DNA of 64,000 nucleotides from contig OY720344.1 of assembly GCA_963082975.1 (NCBI GenBank), forward strand, positions 64,446,546 to 64,510,545, read 5' to 3'. The DNA comes from Labia minor. Its lineage: Eukaryota > Arthropoda > Insecta > Dermaptera > Spongiphoridae. Position 1 is the stretch's first letter; each line of letters begins with the position of its first letter. The notes under the pieces are model-generated. The model searched no databases, had not been told where the DNA came from, and saw only the letters and a program-made list of their open reading frames with translations. Shown here in pieces: positions 1 through 14,459 of the stretch. A program made the translations under genes and the position numbers.

Positions 1-116
1 ATCCCCAAAAGAAGTCTTTATAGTGTAAGGAAATCGTGGTGTGTATGGAGAAATTATATTCTCCTTTTTAGTGCATTTAAATAAAAGCGTATTTTTAAAG
101 TTTTCTTATATTTTTT

Positions 117-677
117 ACTATCTCGCCAGAAATTTCGATTTCGAGATTTTGATGTTTTTATACGTTTTAAAGGTTTCTGGATCATTTTCACTAAGGTTGA
201 GAAAAATGTCTGTCTCTCTGTGTTTGTTTGTGTGTATGTATGTAGACAATATTACGCAAAAACGATTTGAGCTATAAATATGAAATTTGGTATACCGGCA
301 TTATTCATAATTCATAGTTTTCATTCAACTTTTGAGAAATTTAGTTCAACCGGAAGAGGGTCATTACCTACAACGTTTTGATTTTTTTCCTCTAAAGTGA
401 CCGTAAAAATAATGTTGATAATTTTTCACATGATTAAAAATTGTATAAAACTGCTATATATAGATTTTCAGCTTGATTGAATCGCTGAAAGTAACAAAAT
501 TAATTTTTTAATACTGCAAATCACGCGCCAACACGTGACGTGGTGCCATCAACATACCCTCGTTTAATAAACATGATTTATTAATTTTAATTTATAATTA
601 ATTAAATTTAATTTACATATAATATATGTTATTTAATCCAATTCAAATTGCGAGATAATCGAGTGGAGACACTCCAG
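117..677 (+). mobile_element. Helentron-like family A copy A1
   Basis: Starts ACTATCTCGCCAG and ends with GCGAGATA, then hairpin GAGTG-GAGA-CACTC and CCAG. The 5' and 3' motifs are inverted copies of one another (subterminal repeats). A TGTG/TGTA tract near 215-240 precedes the core TGAAATTTGGTA. A short deletion removes the 5' hairpin arm seen in other copies. Nonautonomous, about 560 bp. Assignment to the Helentron/HINE group rests on architecture only. Confidence 0.6.
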
Positions 678-741
678 CTTATTTTATTATTATTGGTCGT
701 AGGAAATTTTTAATTATTTTTCTAAAATATATACGAAAATA

Positions 742-1130
742 TATTACGAGGTCAGGTCATGTGTCCGCGACTTTTTGAATGAAATAGATTTTTGGGTAAA
801 AAATTATTTTATTTTTCAACGCAGTCTCCTTTGATCTCGATTCACTTTGTCCAACATTTCTCCAATTTTTTTATCCCTTCCAAAATTTGTTTGTGTGATG
901 ATTTCATCGTTGTAGTCAAATCTCTTTTCGCCGAGCTATTTCTTCAGGTTTGGAGACAAGAAATAGTCACTCGAGACTAAATCCGGAGAATGGGGCGGAT
1001 GAGGAAGCAATTCGTATCTCAATTCAAGGAATTTCATGGAAATTCACTTTTTTCCATTTTCCTCTCATATCACGAGGAATAGATGTCAAACAAAAACTAA
1101 AGACCCAGCTGGTTCAAATTTCGACAAGAG
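742..1130 (-). pseudogene. mariner-type transposase remnant, 3' part
   Basis: The minus strand from about 1,000 reads HPPHSPDLVSSDYFL, the conserved mariner block around the third catalytic Asp (PDL/SDYF), then KRFDYNDEII and a degenerate C-terminus with stops. A TIR-like end, ACGAGGTCAGGTCATGTG, starts at 746 next to TA. The 5' part of the gene is missing. The adjoining 1,140-1,520 has no recognisable content. Confidence 0.7.
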
Positions 1131-1762
1131 TCAGCTAATACTTCGATAGTTGCCTGCTGAGAAGAGCTTTGTTGCTATTTAAAAGTCACGGACTTATTGA
1201 TCTACACTCGTATATGCAAAGTTACAACGGGAATCAGATTCAATTTGGAAATGAGAAACATCAAATGTCGACCTTTAAAGAACAATGGAAAAAGGGAACG
1301 CGTTTAAGCCAGAATGTGAATTATGATTTATTTCATTATAAGAACTTTTACCAAAAGTTTCCCAATTGGTTTTTATATAAACAATCCTCTGATCAATCGA
1401 TCCTCATCCATTCAAGTTACTTGTCCCGAAACCCACAACCTCCTTGACTTGATTTTAACCATGTTTGGGGATGCATACAAAGCATATAATTTTTCTTATT
1501 TGCCTGTGATTTAAGCTTTTCACAATTCTACGATAATTTATATTGAAGGTCAACTTCTTAACTGAGCCACCAGAGGCGCCACATGGAACGTTGTTTAATT
1601 AGGTCGGTTTTTTGCCCATAATTTTTGAACGGATCAACTTTTTTGAAATTTTCAACCTTATACCTTATCCTTGGATCATGATGGTTCTAATTATACCCTT
1701 TAAGATCCATGAAGCCGTTTAGAAGGAGTTTAGGATTGCGCAGTCGTTTAATTATATATATA

Positions 1763-2007
1763 CAGTAGAACCTCGATAACTCAGTAGAAACAAAAACATC
1801 AGTGTTAGTGAACCCATACTGAAAGAAAAAGCTGAAGAGTTCGCTAATTCGCTGAAAATCAAAAAATTAATGGTTACATAATTTTAAGAAACGACATGAT
1901 TTAGCATTTAAAAAAATGTTATTAACCTATCCCTAACATAGACCCTTGATAACTTAAAAAACTTATTTTGTGTTTCCCTTGGACTTTAACTTATCGAGGT
2001 TCTACCG
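1763..2007. mobile_element. pogo/Tigger-like MITE
   Basis: Terminal inverted repeats CAGTAGAACCTCGATAAC and CGGTAGAACCTCGATAAG (right end, reverse complement), flanked by TA on both sides (1761-1762, 2008-2009). 245 bp with no coding sequence. The TIR consensus and TA target duplication are those of pogo/Tigger elements. Confidence 0.8.
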
Positions 2008-2390
2008 TATATATATATTCAAAAAAATTATATATTCTGTTCCTCCAAATTCTTCGATCACGCATCGAATTCAAACAATGCAATTTATAGTTATATATAT
2101 ATATATCAAATTGATAAATTTCTTAATAATAATTTTCATAAAATTAGTCCCTTAATTTTTAAATATATATATATCAATAATGAATATATATATAAATTAT
2201 GAAAACATGTTTTTAATTTAATGTGTTAATTATACAATTATTGTATTTTTATTTATTTATACTTTTATAATTATTTATTTAATGACAATAATATCATAAA
2301 TTCAATCAAAAGTATTTCTTTCGGAAAAATAATATTTAACAAATCAACTATTGTAAAAAGAATACTATCTAATTTTTATCCTCTTCTTAT

Positions 2391-2989
2391 TACTATCTCG
2401 CCAGAGATAGTATTGCGATCATGAAAATTTTCGATGTTGAGATTTTGATGTTTTTATACGTTTTGAAGGTTCCTGAATCATCCACCATCATCAACTAAGG
2501 TTGAGAAAAATGTCTGTGTGTGTGTGTGTATGTATGTAGGCAAGATTACGCAAAAACGGTTTGAGCTAGAATGATGAAATTTGGTACATGAGCATTATTC
2601 AAAATTCATAGTTTTCTATCAACTTTTGAGAAATGTAGCTCAACCGGAAGAGGGTCATTACCTACAACGTTTTGATTTTTTTCCTCTAAAGTGACCGTAA
2701 AAATAAAAATATATGTTTGATAATTTTTCACATGATTAATAATTGTATAAAACTGCTATATATAGATTTTCAGCTTGATTGAATTGCTGAAAGTACCAGA
2801 ATTAATTTTTTAACACTGCAAATCTCACGCGCCAACACGTGCCATGGTGCCATCAATAAAAAGCCAAACATGCGCTGGTTTAATATTTATTATTTATAAT
2901 TTATAATTAATTAAATTTAATTTAAATATAATATATTATGTTATTTAATCCAATTCAAATTGCGAGATAGTCGAGTGGAGACACTCCAG
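2391..2989 (+). mobile_element. Helentron-like family A copy A2 (most complete)
   Basis: 5' end ACTATCTCGCCAGAGATAG (itself a small hairpin), (TG)n/TGTA microsatellite at about 2513-2538, core GATGAAATTTGGTA then ATCAACTTTTG then ACCGGAAG, 3' subterminal repeat GCGAGATAGT, and terminal hairpin GAGTG-GAGA-CACTC ending CCAG. About 600 bp. This is the reference copy for family A here. Confidence 0.65.
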
Positions 2990-5900
2990 CTAATTTTTTT
3001 TATATTATCTTCCCATTAACTACTCGTTTTCTAATTTTTATACCAATAAATGGCTTCTCTATCTTCTTCCAAACGAGCTTTATGTACTTTCAAATACATC
3101 CTGACTAAATATGAGGATGCATAGAATAATTTTTCAATAAGTATTCATTGTCATACAATCATTTAAAAAAAATATAATACATATATATTTTGTCTTTAGT
3201 TCTAATTTGATTTGATAAAAACCAGATCTATCTTGTTTTAATTAAAAAAATAATAAAAATAAAATTAGAATAAAAAAATAATAAATTCATTTTTTTATAT
3301 TTGGATGTTCTTTATTATTCTAAAATGTACAAACAAGAATAGGGAGGGGCAAAATGGATATGTACGTATATATACATACATATATATGTATATGTATGTA
3401 TATATACATATATACTGTACATTTAAATAATTATTTTCCAATAAAATGTCACATTTAAAACAAATTTTTCCTTTTTTTCTTTTATCTAAATCTATTTTTC
3501 TTTTCTTTTAATTCATTAAATGTAAAAAATCATTTTATTTTAATCTATTGTTTTTTTTTGTTATGAATTCCTTTTAAGAAGTCATAATATTATACATATC
3601 ACAATAATGAAAATGACGAAGAAAAACAGTGAGAAGTAGTTTTGTTTATATTTTTTAGTTTTTTTTTATAATCTTTATTATTTTATTTTTTGAATTTTTA
3701 GCATTTTCATTTAATTTTTATTAAATTAACAGAATAAAAATTGATTGAGCAATTTATTTTGATATTGCTCTAAACAAATAAAGTCAAAATGGACCCTAAC
3801 AAGTTGATAGATATTTTTGTTCACATTTTAGTAATATATATAATACAACATATTTTTTTTACTTGAGTACATAGTACTATATTCAATACCAATCAAGAAA
3901 TGACATTAATAAAAATATGTCAAAACAAAGATAGACTTAGCATATTAAAGATTTAATAAAATTAACAAACAATAAACAAAAACAAAATAACAAACAGATA
4001 CAATAAAAAAGCGTATCATATTTATATACATACATGATATTTTTATTATTAATATTTATATTTTTTAAACTTATGACTAGTAAAAAATTATCTGAATATT
4101 TTATTTCTTTCTGATTTTTTTTTAGATATGATTAATCTTATATAATTATGATTATTTATGTCTTTATAAATTAAACATGAATACATGGTTTTTCAAAAAT
4201 CTATATATGAGTGTGGATTTTAAAAAATAATACAAAAATAAAAATATTATTTACCATATTTTTTATTATTCAATTATCAGCATTTTTATCTTTTTTTTTT
4301 TTTTATTTGACTAGATCGATATTTTTCCCATACTATATTTATAAAGATATCAAGACTAAAATGAAATTCAAAAAAAGTTAATACTTTTATGTATTTGTAT
4401 TTACAGAGAGTGAAAACACAACCTCAATTGTGTATATGAAATATAATTCGATAAATTAATAATTTTTATATTTAAAAAACACAACATTTTTATTACACAG
4501 AAAAAATTTAAATAAATATATTTACGCAGCCTTTATTTTTTATTTTTTTTTTTAAATAACTATTTATTCTTATAAAATGAAGCTTATATTTATTTTCATG
4601 AATTAGGTGCTGATTTTATAAATACTTTGGTGACTCTGACCATTCAATTACAATGAAATAAAAAAATTTTTTATATTGTTTGTTTTTTTCAACAAATAAT
4701 AATAATTACTGAATTTTTAGAATTTAATTAACTAGAATTTTTGTGGTAATTACGAATTTAAATTTGCCACATTTTTTAAAAGGGAGAGCGCTTAGGGCGC
4801 CCTTTAAGGGCGTGGCGCAAGTAAAATATAAAACCCTTTTGATAATAAAATTCAAAAGATTATAAGAAATAGAAAAAATAAATCTAGTATTTTTTTATTT
4901 TATAGATATCCTTAATCTTAACTAATTTAATGATGAAATTTGATATTGGTTTTTACTAGTAATTTCCATAGTTGAAAGTTTTATAAATATATATATATAC
5001 AATCAATACCTTTGTAATTTAGCGGGAAATTTCATATTTTGAAATAGCAGGCTTATGGCACTTAAATTAATTTTGTTTTAATTAATTAATATTTTTTTAT
5101 AATAATTGTATATAATTTTTATTTTTGACAAACAGTCAGACAGACAGGTCACCAAAGATATGCAAATCACCCTAATACCTTGCAAAAGGCGTGTTTGTTT
5201 ATTTCTTAATGAATATACATATAAATATTTATATATATATATATTTATTTATTTATTTAAAAATAGAAATAAGTGAAATGATTAGTATATTACATAAGAT
5301 ATATGTGGATGGACATGAGACACAAAAAATGTGTCATAATTTCTATTGGAACGGCACAATTCAAATTTAATTTAATTACACGCATCGTTTTTTTATTTTA
5401 TTCAATCTTACCATAATTTTATAATATATCTTGAGGTTTTTCTCCCTTTGATATGCAACTCCAAATAACTAAATATCTAATAAAATTATATAAGAAATGG
5501 TTAAATTATTTCATAATAATTCTATTTTAATTTAGTTTTCAATAGTTCATATAAAATTATCATACATATATATGTATATATATTTATATTATTTATGATA
5601 ATAATTTTATATTTATATATATACATGCATATGAAAAATGTTCTTAATTTAATGTTGAAGATGATTTATTTTTAAATAAACAAACACGCCCTTATTAAAT
5701 CTTGGAAAAATTTCACCACTCGCTCAAAGACACGCCAAACTGAATATATATATATATATATATATATACATCTATATACTTATATATATATATATATTTA
5801 CCAGAGAAACGTGCCTGAAGCGTTTGAATTTACTTTATCAAATATTATGTATATAGAGATATATATGTTTAATATACAAGTCCGATAAATTTCATATATT

Positions 5901-6900
5901 CGGGGGCTTTCATAAAAGTTTTCTACATCAAAACGAAGTTGATATCACTCTTTTATCAGTAATTTTATTTAAAAATTATAATACCAATAACAGACATACG
6001 AGTATTTATGTAATGCATGTATACCAATAGTAGAATGATACATCTTCATAATGAAGTAGGAACCACCTCCGTATATAGTATATATATATCGTCCTAAAAT
6101 CACATTTGGTAAAAGTCCGAATATGATTAAAAAAAAAATTTATTAATCAATTTTTTATAAAATAATTTCCAATTTTTTTTAAATTATACTTTTAAAAATT
6201 TTTGTTTAAAATAAGATTCCTTTATGCTTAAATAATATATATTCATTCAAGATTTACTGTAAGTAAAAAAAATAATTAAATTAAATTAAATTAATATGAA
6301 TATAAAGATTAAATTATGTTTGTTAATTCTCTATTTTTTCATTAAGCTAAAATATTGCATAAAAAAATAAAATAAAACTAATTAATGAATATTTAAAATT
6401 TCATAGGTGTAACAAATAATACTATTAAATAATTAATTAGGATATGATTAATCATTCTATAACATGATGGTTCTAACATATATAGTATTGAAATGTTTAA
6501 ATGCGCAAAGGCGATGGAAAAATTTAGCGATATAAACATTTACAAAAATAATTTACAAAAATAAAAATTGGATGATATATTTATGTGTATATATTAATTA
6601 AATTATAATTTAATTAATATAAATTTCGGTCATTTACCTCGATGTAAATTTAGGATTGTTAGAAAATCGGGCTTCTAAATTATATTTATTATATATTGGT
6701 TTAAAATACATATTAATATATACAAATATTTTAGTATTATATTAAATTATTTTTTATTATTTTTATTAGATGGATATGATAGTTATTAAAACTGATATTG
6801 TCATTGGTTACTAGAGAGTTTTAACTTGGTAAAAAAAGTTCAATTTTTTTTTAGATTTTTTTCAAATTTTTTTACTAAAATAACATAGAAAGAACGAGAC
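2990..6900. other. AT-rich gene-free 3' flank
   Basis: No ORF of merit. It contains a palindromic TATG/CATA tract (3,358-3,416), a GC-rich hairpin patch with AGGGCGCCCT at about 4,792, a degenerate repeat core with GATGAAATTTGATA and CAGACAGACAG (4,930-5,150), a 17-bp inverted pair at 5,188 and 5,674, and (TA)n at 5,743-5,768. Confidence 0.6.
5188..5690. repeat. 17-bp inverted repeat pair, about 500 bp apart
   Basis: GGCGTGTTTGTTTATTT at 5,188-5,204 is repeated as its exact reverse complement at 5,674-5,690. The interval is AT-rich without ORFs. It may be the terminal or subterminal repeats of a degraded nonautonomous element; true ends and target duplication were not identified. Confidence 0.45.
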
Positions 6901-7030
6901 GTGGAAAAAAAATCGCGCGCGCCGTTTTTTTCATTCTTATATATATATATTATATTTATAATATATTTGTTTTGTTTTGTTTTTTCAGTTCAAAAATGAG
7001 AGGTGAAGAGAAGAGCGAGATTTAGGCGTT

Positions 7031-7115
7031 TCAGGGTTTGCTCTCTTGGCTTTCTGTCAGCTGCTGCTGAGGCGGCTCCTGGGCACCGGGAGCGCCGGCG
7101 TATGAGCCATGATTG
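7031..7115 (-). CDS. THSD7-like terminal exon, cytoplasmic tail (preferred)
   Basis: Acceptor TTTCTTTGTGTTGCTAG with a good pyrimidine tract. The single C completes a Cys codon, then NHGSYAGAPGAQEPPQQQ, LTESQESKP and TGA. The frame, the Cys at the membrane edge and the GC-rich composition support it. The tail is about 27 residues and does not resemble the Lys-rich vertebrate tail, so homology cannot support this exon. A competing last exon lies at 7208-7253. Confidence 0.6.
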
Positions 7116-10100
7116 CTAGCAACACAAAGAAATAACAACGACTACTCACACAGACACTAGGCATCTTCTAGAACACAGGGAAGGGAAGTCGGCGGCCACG
7201 TGCGCGTTCAGATATTGGTATATTGGCCAGGGCCACCGCGGCTGTAGCGGCCCCTACGGACACCGGACAATAACACACCACGTGTCAAAAGAAACAAAAA
7301 AACATAAAAAATTCCATTTTTGACAATTTTGAAGCGGGGGAATTTAACAGAACAAGAAATCTTTTTTATGATATGTTGCGTTGATAACAAAATTGAAGTC
7401 TTTTTCATATCCCAGGAAATAGCAGAAAGGAGATGAAGGTAGTAGGAGAAGGTTAGAATTGATAAAGAGAAAATATAGAATATAAAAATATAAAATATAG
7501 AAATATATAGATTTCGATAAAAATGTGTTTCTAGCTATCAAAAATTTACAAGTTCTAGACTACCATTCGATTTGATTGTATTAATAGAAATTTATTTGTG
7601 TCTTAAGGAATACTATTATTGCTATTATTATTATTACTGCTATTGTGTAAGATAAATACTATAAATAGAAAATACATTATTAACATAACATATTCGATGG
7701 ATATATTATATTTCAGGCTAACAAAAATATTTTTATCTTATTTTTTTGAATCCAAATTAAAATTAAATTAAACATTTATTTATTATATTATTCTTATCAA
7801 TTCGAAAATTTTAATAAGTTATATCCAAGTTATTAATTTATTTTTTATAATTACAAATTTAGAATATTTATATAAAATTTAATAAAAATTTTAAGATGAA
7901 AACCTAAAAATTCGTTCAAAAAATTAATACAAAATAGAATAATTTATAATTTTCTCTTTTATGAATATGAATAAAGTCGAATGAAATAATTGAAATTATG
8001 TAGAATAATTACTCATATTTTAAATAATTTATAAATTAAATTTTGATGTAATAACTAAATAAATGGTATTAATAAAAAACAAATATTTCTTTTGATTTTC
8101 TTTACAATAAAAAGGTTTAAATATAGTAAATATTAAAAAAAAAGTTTTGGAATTTCAAAAAAAATGGGGGAGCGGGGAGGAGAATAAAAAAAAATGAGAA
8201 AAGTTTTCAATTTTAACATTCGGGTCTTAACCAGAACCTTGTGGTAGTCATATTATTTAAAAAAAGAAATGATAATAAATTTTATTATATAGGATAATTA
8301 TATTATTAATATGAAAGTCTTTGTGAAAAAATATAAATTAATTAAAAAATTTCTTTACTTAAAAAATATCAATTTTAAATTTAATATTATTAATGTTATT
8401 AATTCGTGACCAAAAAGTTTAAAATTTAAATATATTTACTTCTTTTTGTCCTGATTTTAATATTAAAGTATGTAATATTGACAGATATATTTTCAAATTT
8501 GAATTATTTATATTTATTCTATATAATAAAAAATCAAAAGATTTTTTTAATATCTAAAGTAATATAAATAAATTATTAAATTTAATGAAATGAATGAAAA
8601 TATATTTTTTAAATAATTCGATAAATAAAAATAAATAACTTAAATATTTTGAAGAAAGAAAAAATATAGAAATACAGAAAATGGGTTAATGAAAAAATAT
8701 GAATGATTAAGGAATAATTTCGCTGAGAGATCTGTAAAAAATTAGGCCCAGGTGACGTGAATAAAAGATATAAATATTTACAATGTATAAATTAAAAAAG
8801 TAATCATTTCTTCTTCTTGACAAAAAAATAAATGAATGAAAAAGAGAAAAAAAATAAAGAAAAGAAAAATGTAAATATATGAAATATAAATATATTTGAA
8901 ATTTATTTTCACCCTTTATTATTAATGTTGAACTTACCACATTAGATAAATAGAGACAGCAACAAATATAATGAATATACACCCAATGCCGATCATCGCT
9001 AACATCCAAACATTCACTTCATCATCCTCTGAAAAATACAAAAAAAAAAAAAAAAAATCATACACAAATTAATCATTAAAAAAGATCGAAATATTTGAAT
9101 TTATAAAATATTCTCAGCCTAAAAGTGCTACTAAATACATGACTTATTAAAATGTTGGTTGCATATACATCAGGAACTTGATGTTTATATTGTATTAAAT
9201 TCAGAAAAAAATTACAAAAAATAAATTTTACTTAAATACTAACTTCAATAATAAAATAATTTGATAAATAAATGTAAACTTATACTATAGAAATACATAT
9301 TTTAAAATTTTAAGATATTATATTTAAAAAATTTTTCAAATCCTAATTTTAGATTAAAAAAGTAAAATAATAAATTTAAGTGCCCATAATACTTATAATA
9401 TAAACTAATGAAAATTAAAATAAAAAAATAGAGTAAGTAACTTGATATTTTATGAGCTTAGTGCGTATATAAGTGCAGAAACTCTAAGATATTGAACTAA
9501 AATATTTCCTATTAATAATTTTGGAAATTTTTTGTTTTTTACTTTATATATATCAACTTTGGCTATAATTCTTTTATTTAGTAAATTTATCTCTAATATA
9601 AATATGATTATTAATTTTAAGTTTTTATTTCAAATTTTTGGTTTGGAATTCTCATCCAAATATTTCATAGTTCATGGCTATGAAATGTAAGTTACTCTTA
9701 GATCATATTATTTTAGTTAATTAATTGACAAAAAAATAACTAAAATGTCTATATTTATAATGAATAGATATTATATAATTTAAGCAAAATTGATTATTCT
9801 TTTATGATTCAAATTTTGAATAGATAGTTTTATGAAATTTTAAATTTTGATATGATATACATTTTTTTGAAAACTAACATAAACATTGAAAAATCAGATT
9901 AAAATGGGTTAAAATTTTTCATAATAAATAATATGGAAAACATTTTAATTTTACATACATAGGTAAGTACATGGTACTTTAAATTTCAAATAAAGAATGA
10001 TTGGTTTTTGATATTTTAAAATTAAATTAAAATATATTCTAAAAATATTATTATAAATATTTTCCTATAAAAATCGTTTTATTTTTCATTAATGAATTTT

Positions 10101-10547
10101 TATATAAATGAGAAAGGATGATTAAGGAATGAAGAATTATTAATGTTGAAGCTAATCTTACTGGGATAATAAAATCGGGATTGAATTTCATCATCAGTTG
10201 TGCGTTGTTTGGCATGGCCATCTCGTTTCCGATGATGGGTGGTAGCTGCAGCGGAGGCTTGTTCCACTGGATGTCCACTTCCTGAAGAGCTACTTCCGCC
10301 AGAAGTACTCAAAACGGAGTTGGAATCGGGCGGAGCCCCTGCAGCCACTGATGGAGGATTGACAGCTGCATCATTTGCAGTGCTATCTGTATCCGGGACA
10401 CAACCTCCTCCTTTCCCACCTCCGCTATCTTCATCATCATCGTCTTCATCCATACTATCGTCTTTTATTGAGTTACTATTTGCAGGACGATAGCCAGAAG
10501 CGCAGGGTTTAGGTTTTGAATCACATCCACCTAAAAATATACAGTAT

Positions 10548-10578
<31 letters not shown>

Positions 10579-13500
10579 TTGATTTAGTTAAATTTGGATA
10601 AAAATTAATTAAATAAAATTTGTTAATTTGAACAGAGCAGTGGTTTGCACTTTGTCAACCAAATCACTAATTGCCTACCTATCAGGGGCTAGATTCATAT
10701 TTTTCAAATTTATCAATGAAAATTACTAAGAAAATTCATATTAAATATTACACAAATTAATTTTATTATTATTTTTAATCATAATAAGTTGCATACCGAC
10801 TACAATAACTCCGTCTGATCGTTGGCATTGTATAGATCCATCGACGCCCATTGTCCAATCAAAAGTTAAGCAGGGACCACTGAAACATGGCCGAGTCTCC
10901 CATAAAGCAGTAGGACATGGTTCTCCACCTTCAGCAGGGGCTTTTAATACCGCTCTGGATCTTGTTTGATATCCACCTAATTGAAATTAAAATTATTTAG
11001 ATTTTTTTATAATATTAGAAAATTTTGTAAAAATATTTAATGAAAATAATGATATTTTTTTCTTTTTCTTTTACCAAGACCAGGTCCGTTACAATTTCGA
11101 TGACAATGTGACCAACGGGACCATTCACTCAGTTGACAATCGCCTCGGCAAGGAACATAACAGGAGGCCTGGGTTTTTAGATCAAGGGCAGGAAGACTAC
11201 GACAGAAATGAACATCGACTGGTGCCCATCCATCCCGCATACAGGTTACGTTTCTCGAGATGGTCCCATGACCACACCACGCGCCCTGTAAATTCAAATT
11301 TCCAAATTTATGTTTATTTCATTTTATTTTTCATAAACTTTGGTTTCTGATCCTGACAACAGCCATCATAGTCAATCTTTACAAGATATTATAAAATAAA
11401 TATTTACATAATTCATAAACAAAAATAGTGATAATTACTATTAGAAATAGTTAAATAATAATATATATTACAAAAAATAAAAATATTTAAATAATCTATA
11501 TAATCAATTTATATTTATTATTATTTTGAAGATAGAAATATTGTAATAAAATTTCTTAAGAACAATATTAATATTTTGACAAAGCTTTTAGAATTTGTTA
11601 GTTAATTCTTTAAAAAAAAAAATTATTTAGAAAATAAATTCTTACATGTAAGTCGCAGGGTCCCCAATCACCTCGACTCCAGGAATAACAGGGCAAAGCT
11701 GGACACGGTTTGGTCTGAACTAAAGGTTGTGGGCAAGGACGGCCCTGTGCGCTTGGTTGGCTCACCACCATACGGTAACGTGACATTTGAGTAGCTATTA
11801 AAAAAAATATTAAACAAATCAAATTTTAAATAATTTAAAATTAAGTTAAATAAGTATATAAATCAAATATTTGAAATATTCATTGAATAAAACTATAAAA
11901 GCTAATTCTACAAGTTTATTACTTTTTTAATTTATTATGCTAAATTAAACATAAATAAGCAATTTATAATTAATGACTGTTTTATCAACAAGCATTTAAT
12001 GAATACAACTATTTTCAAAGAATAAATATATCCTTATACTTTTTAATTTATTATACTATAATATATTTTTAACACCTATAATTCATTCATTAAAAAAAAT
12101 TACAATCTTTCCTTTTTTAATCTTGATAAGGGAAGTTGGTTGCAGAACAAATATCTTTTAAATAATTTTAAATTAAGAAATAATAAATAGTAAATTTTAT
12201 TATAAATTTTTATAAATTAAAAAACAATTCTTTTTTCATTTTATGATTAATATTATGATAAATTTATGAAAAATTATCATAAGAATGAAAATTTATATTT
12301 TAATTGAAAAAATACAATAAAATACAATAGCATATACAATATTTTATTTTTTAATGCATTTTAATATAAGTATATATATATAATAAAATAACATGCATAC
12401 CAGCATCTCCACAACGGCATTCTGACTTGTTCCAATGGCTCCATGAAGACACCTCACAATCCACTGGGCAATCAACATAACACCATTTTTCTACTGGATT
12501 GGGTCTAGTACTTTGATCACAAAGAAGATCATCAACAGTTCGTCCATCACTTCGTTGACAAAAGGGCGCAAGGGTTTGTACCCCTTCGCCACATGGCGAT
12601 CCACCAAGAGGCAAACATGACGACCAAATAGTGACTTTCCAAGTATAAGAGAAACAAGTGACATTCAAACGACAAGTTTGCACCTCAATCAACGGTGGGC
12701 AAGCACGAACTGGGGGGTTGCTATGCCCAGAAGTGGCAGCAGGTCTTAAGACAGCACGAGTGCGTTGTCGTTCACGTGATGCATCACACTCCTACAACAT
12801 CAACCATGCAAAGTACATAATACACGCTTTATATATCATTGACTCATTATTTAACATTAATTATTATACTTAAAACATACATATTTTCTATGCAATCAAT
12901 TAGAAAGATAAAGAATGTGATATTTTAATTATACAAAATTATATTTATATATGCATATTAAATTGATTATAAAATGTATCGTCTTTATTTATTTTTCAAC
13001 TTTATTATTTTAATTATGAGAAAATTATAATATTTATTTATATTATTGTATTTTTATTTAATTTATTATTCAGCGAATGAACGTTAATATGGTAAAAGAA
13101 GGAATTTTCTTATGAATAAATGTGGTTTAACAAATCAACTGCAATAAAATGAACAAATGCTGGTGTGAATTTGAATACAAAATGGAATATCAAAGAATAG
13201 TAAAGAAAGTAAAATTGAAACGCCATATCTATATATTTGTATCAAGCTTCAATAAAATAATGTTTTTGAAACCAATAAAATCACATTCTTTCATATCGTG
13301 AGACAATTCCTATTCTCTTATACTACTTTCCTATTTGCTAGGATATCATCTTCCTATTACATTACTTGGTTTATCCTTCTACTAATCGTTTTCTAATTGA
13401 TTTTCCAATAAATCAAATTTTCAATAACCTTTCATCTCTTTAATTATATTTGTTTTATCATACCAGCAAATTAATAATTCATTATATAATCTTTACTATT

Positions 13501-14415
13501 CCCTAATTTTACCATCTTTTAAAATCATAAATCATATCTCACAATTTGAATTATTTTTAATAATAGATTTTCTGTTTTATTGGCTTTAAGTATCTATTAA
13601 CTCATATATAGTAGCCAGTTTACATATATATTTATTTTATTTCAACGCATTAAAAATATTATTTTTAATTTTTGAGAAATTAGTGAGATTTGAGCCATCA
13701 ACCTCAACTTAAGTATTTTGACATGAAATAAATGATAAAGACCAATGAAATATGAAAAAATGAAAAGCAAAATTAATTAATTAGATTTTAATTTTGTATT
13801 TACTTATAAATAAATTGTAATAAAGTTAAGGGCGATACCTTTGGACAGGGAGCCCAATCAGACCAAGGGCCAAGAACACAATCGCCAGGGCAAGCAACAT
13901 GACAAGCGTTGATATCATCTGGTTGAGAAACTGGATCACACAGTTGATCAGAGACTTCCACCCGTCTTCTTGTATCCATACACCTGCAAATACGAGATCT
14001 CAATCAATACTGAAAATATATATTAGGTATTTTTATAGTATAAAATTTCACTTTCTAATCAAATAATATAAAAATGTACGGGGACACTTATACAATAGAA
14101 AACAAATATATTATTAATATTCCTTTATATTTAATAAGAATTAATAAAAAACATCGAGTATTTTTTTTTTCTAAACCAATTATTATAAATAAAGCAATTC
14201 ATAAACTCATTCTATATTTTATGTTTTTTTTTATAATAATTGTTAAGTTCCAATTCACTGCATTAAGGAAGAAGATATAAAAACATGTATACTAATTTTT
14301 TTTAACTAATAATCTATTTATTTTTAGAGATGAACATTTTTAGATAAATCATATATTTAAGTAAATATTATAAAAGAAATTAACATATAGCTTATTTAAT
14401 AAAATATTTTATATC

Positions 14416-14459
<44 letters not shown>

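Noticed and set aside
1169-1514. 92- and 63-codon plus-strand ORFs
   Set aside because: No recognisable domain or splice context; next to a mariner remnant, probably noncoding.
4775-4815. GC-rich hairpin AGGGCGCCCTTTAAGGGCG as a Helitron 3' end
   Set aside because: No CTAG-type end or matching 5' terminus nearby; too degenerate to assign.
10239-10493. 84-codon plus-strand ORF over the linker exon
   Set aside because: Antisense shadow of the GC-rich, Ser/Gly-coding exon on the minus strand.
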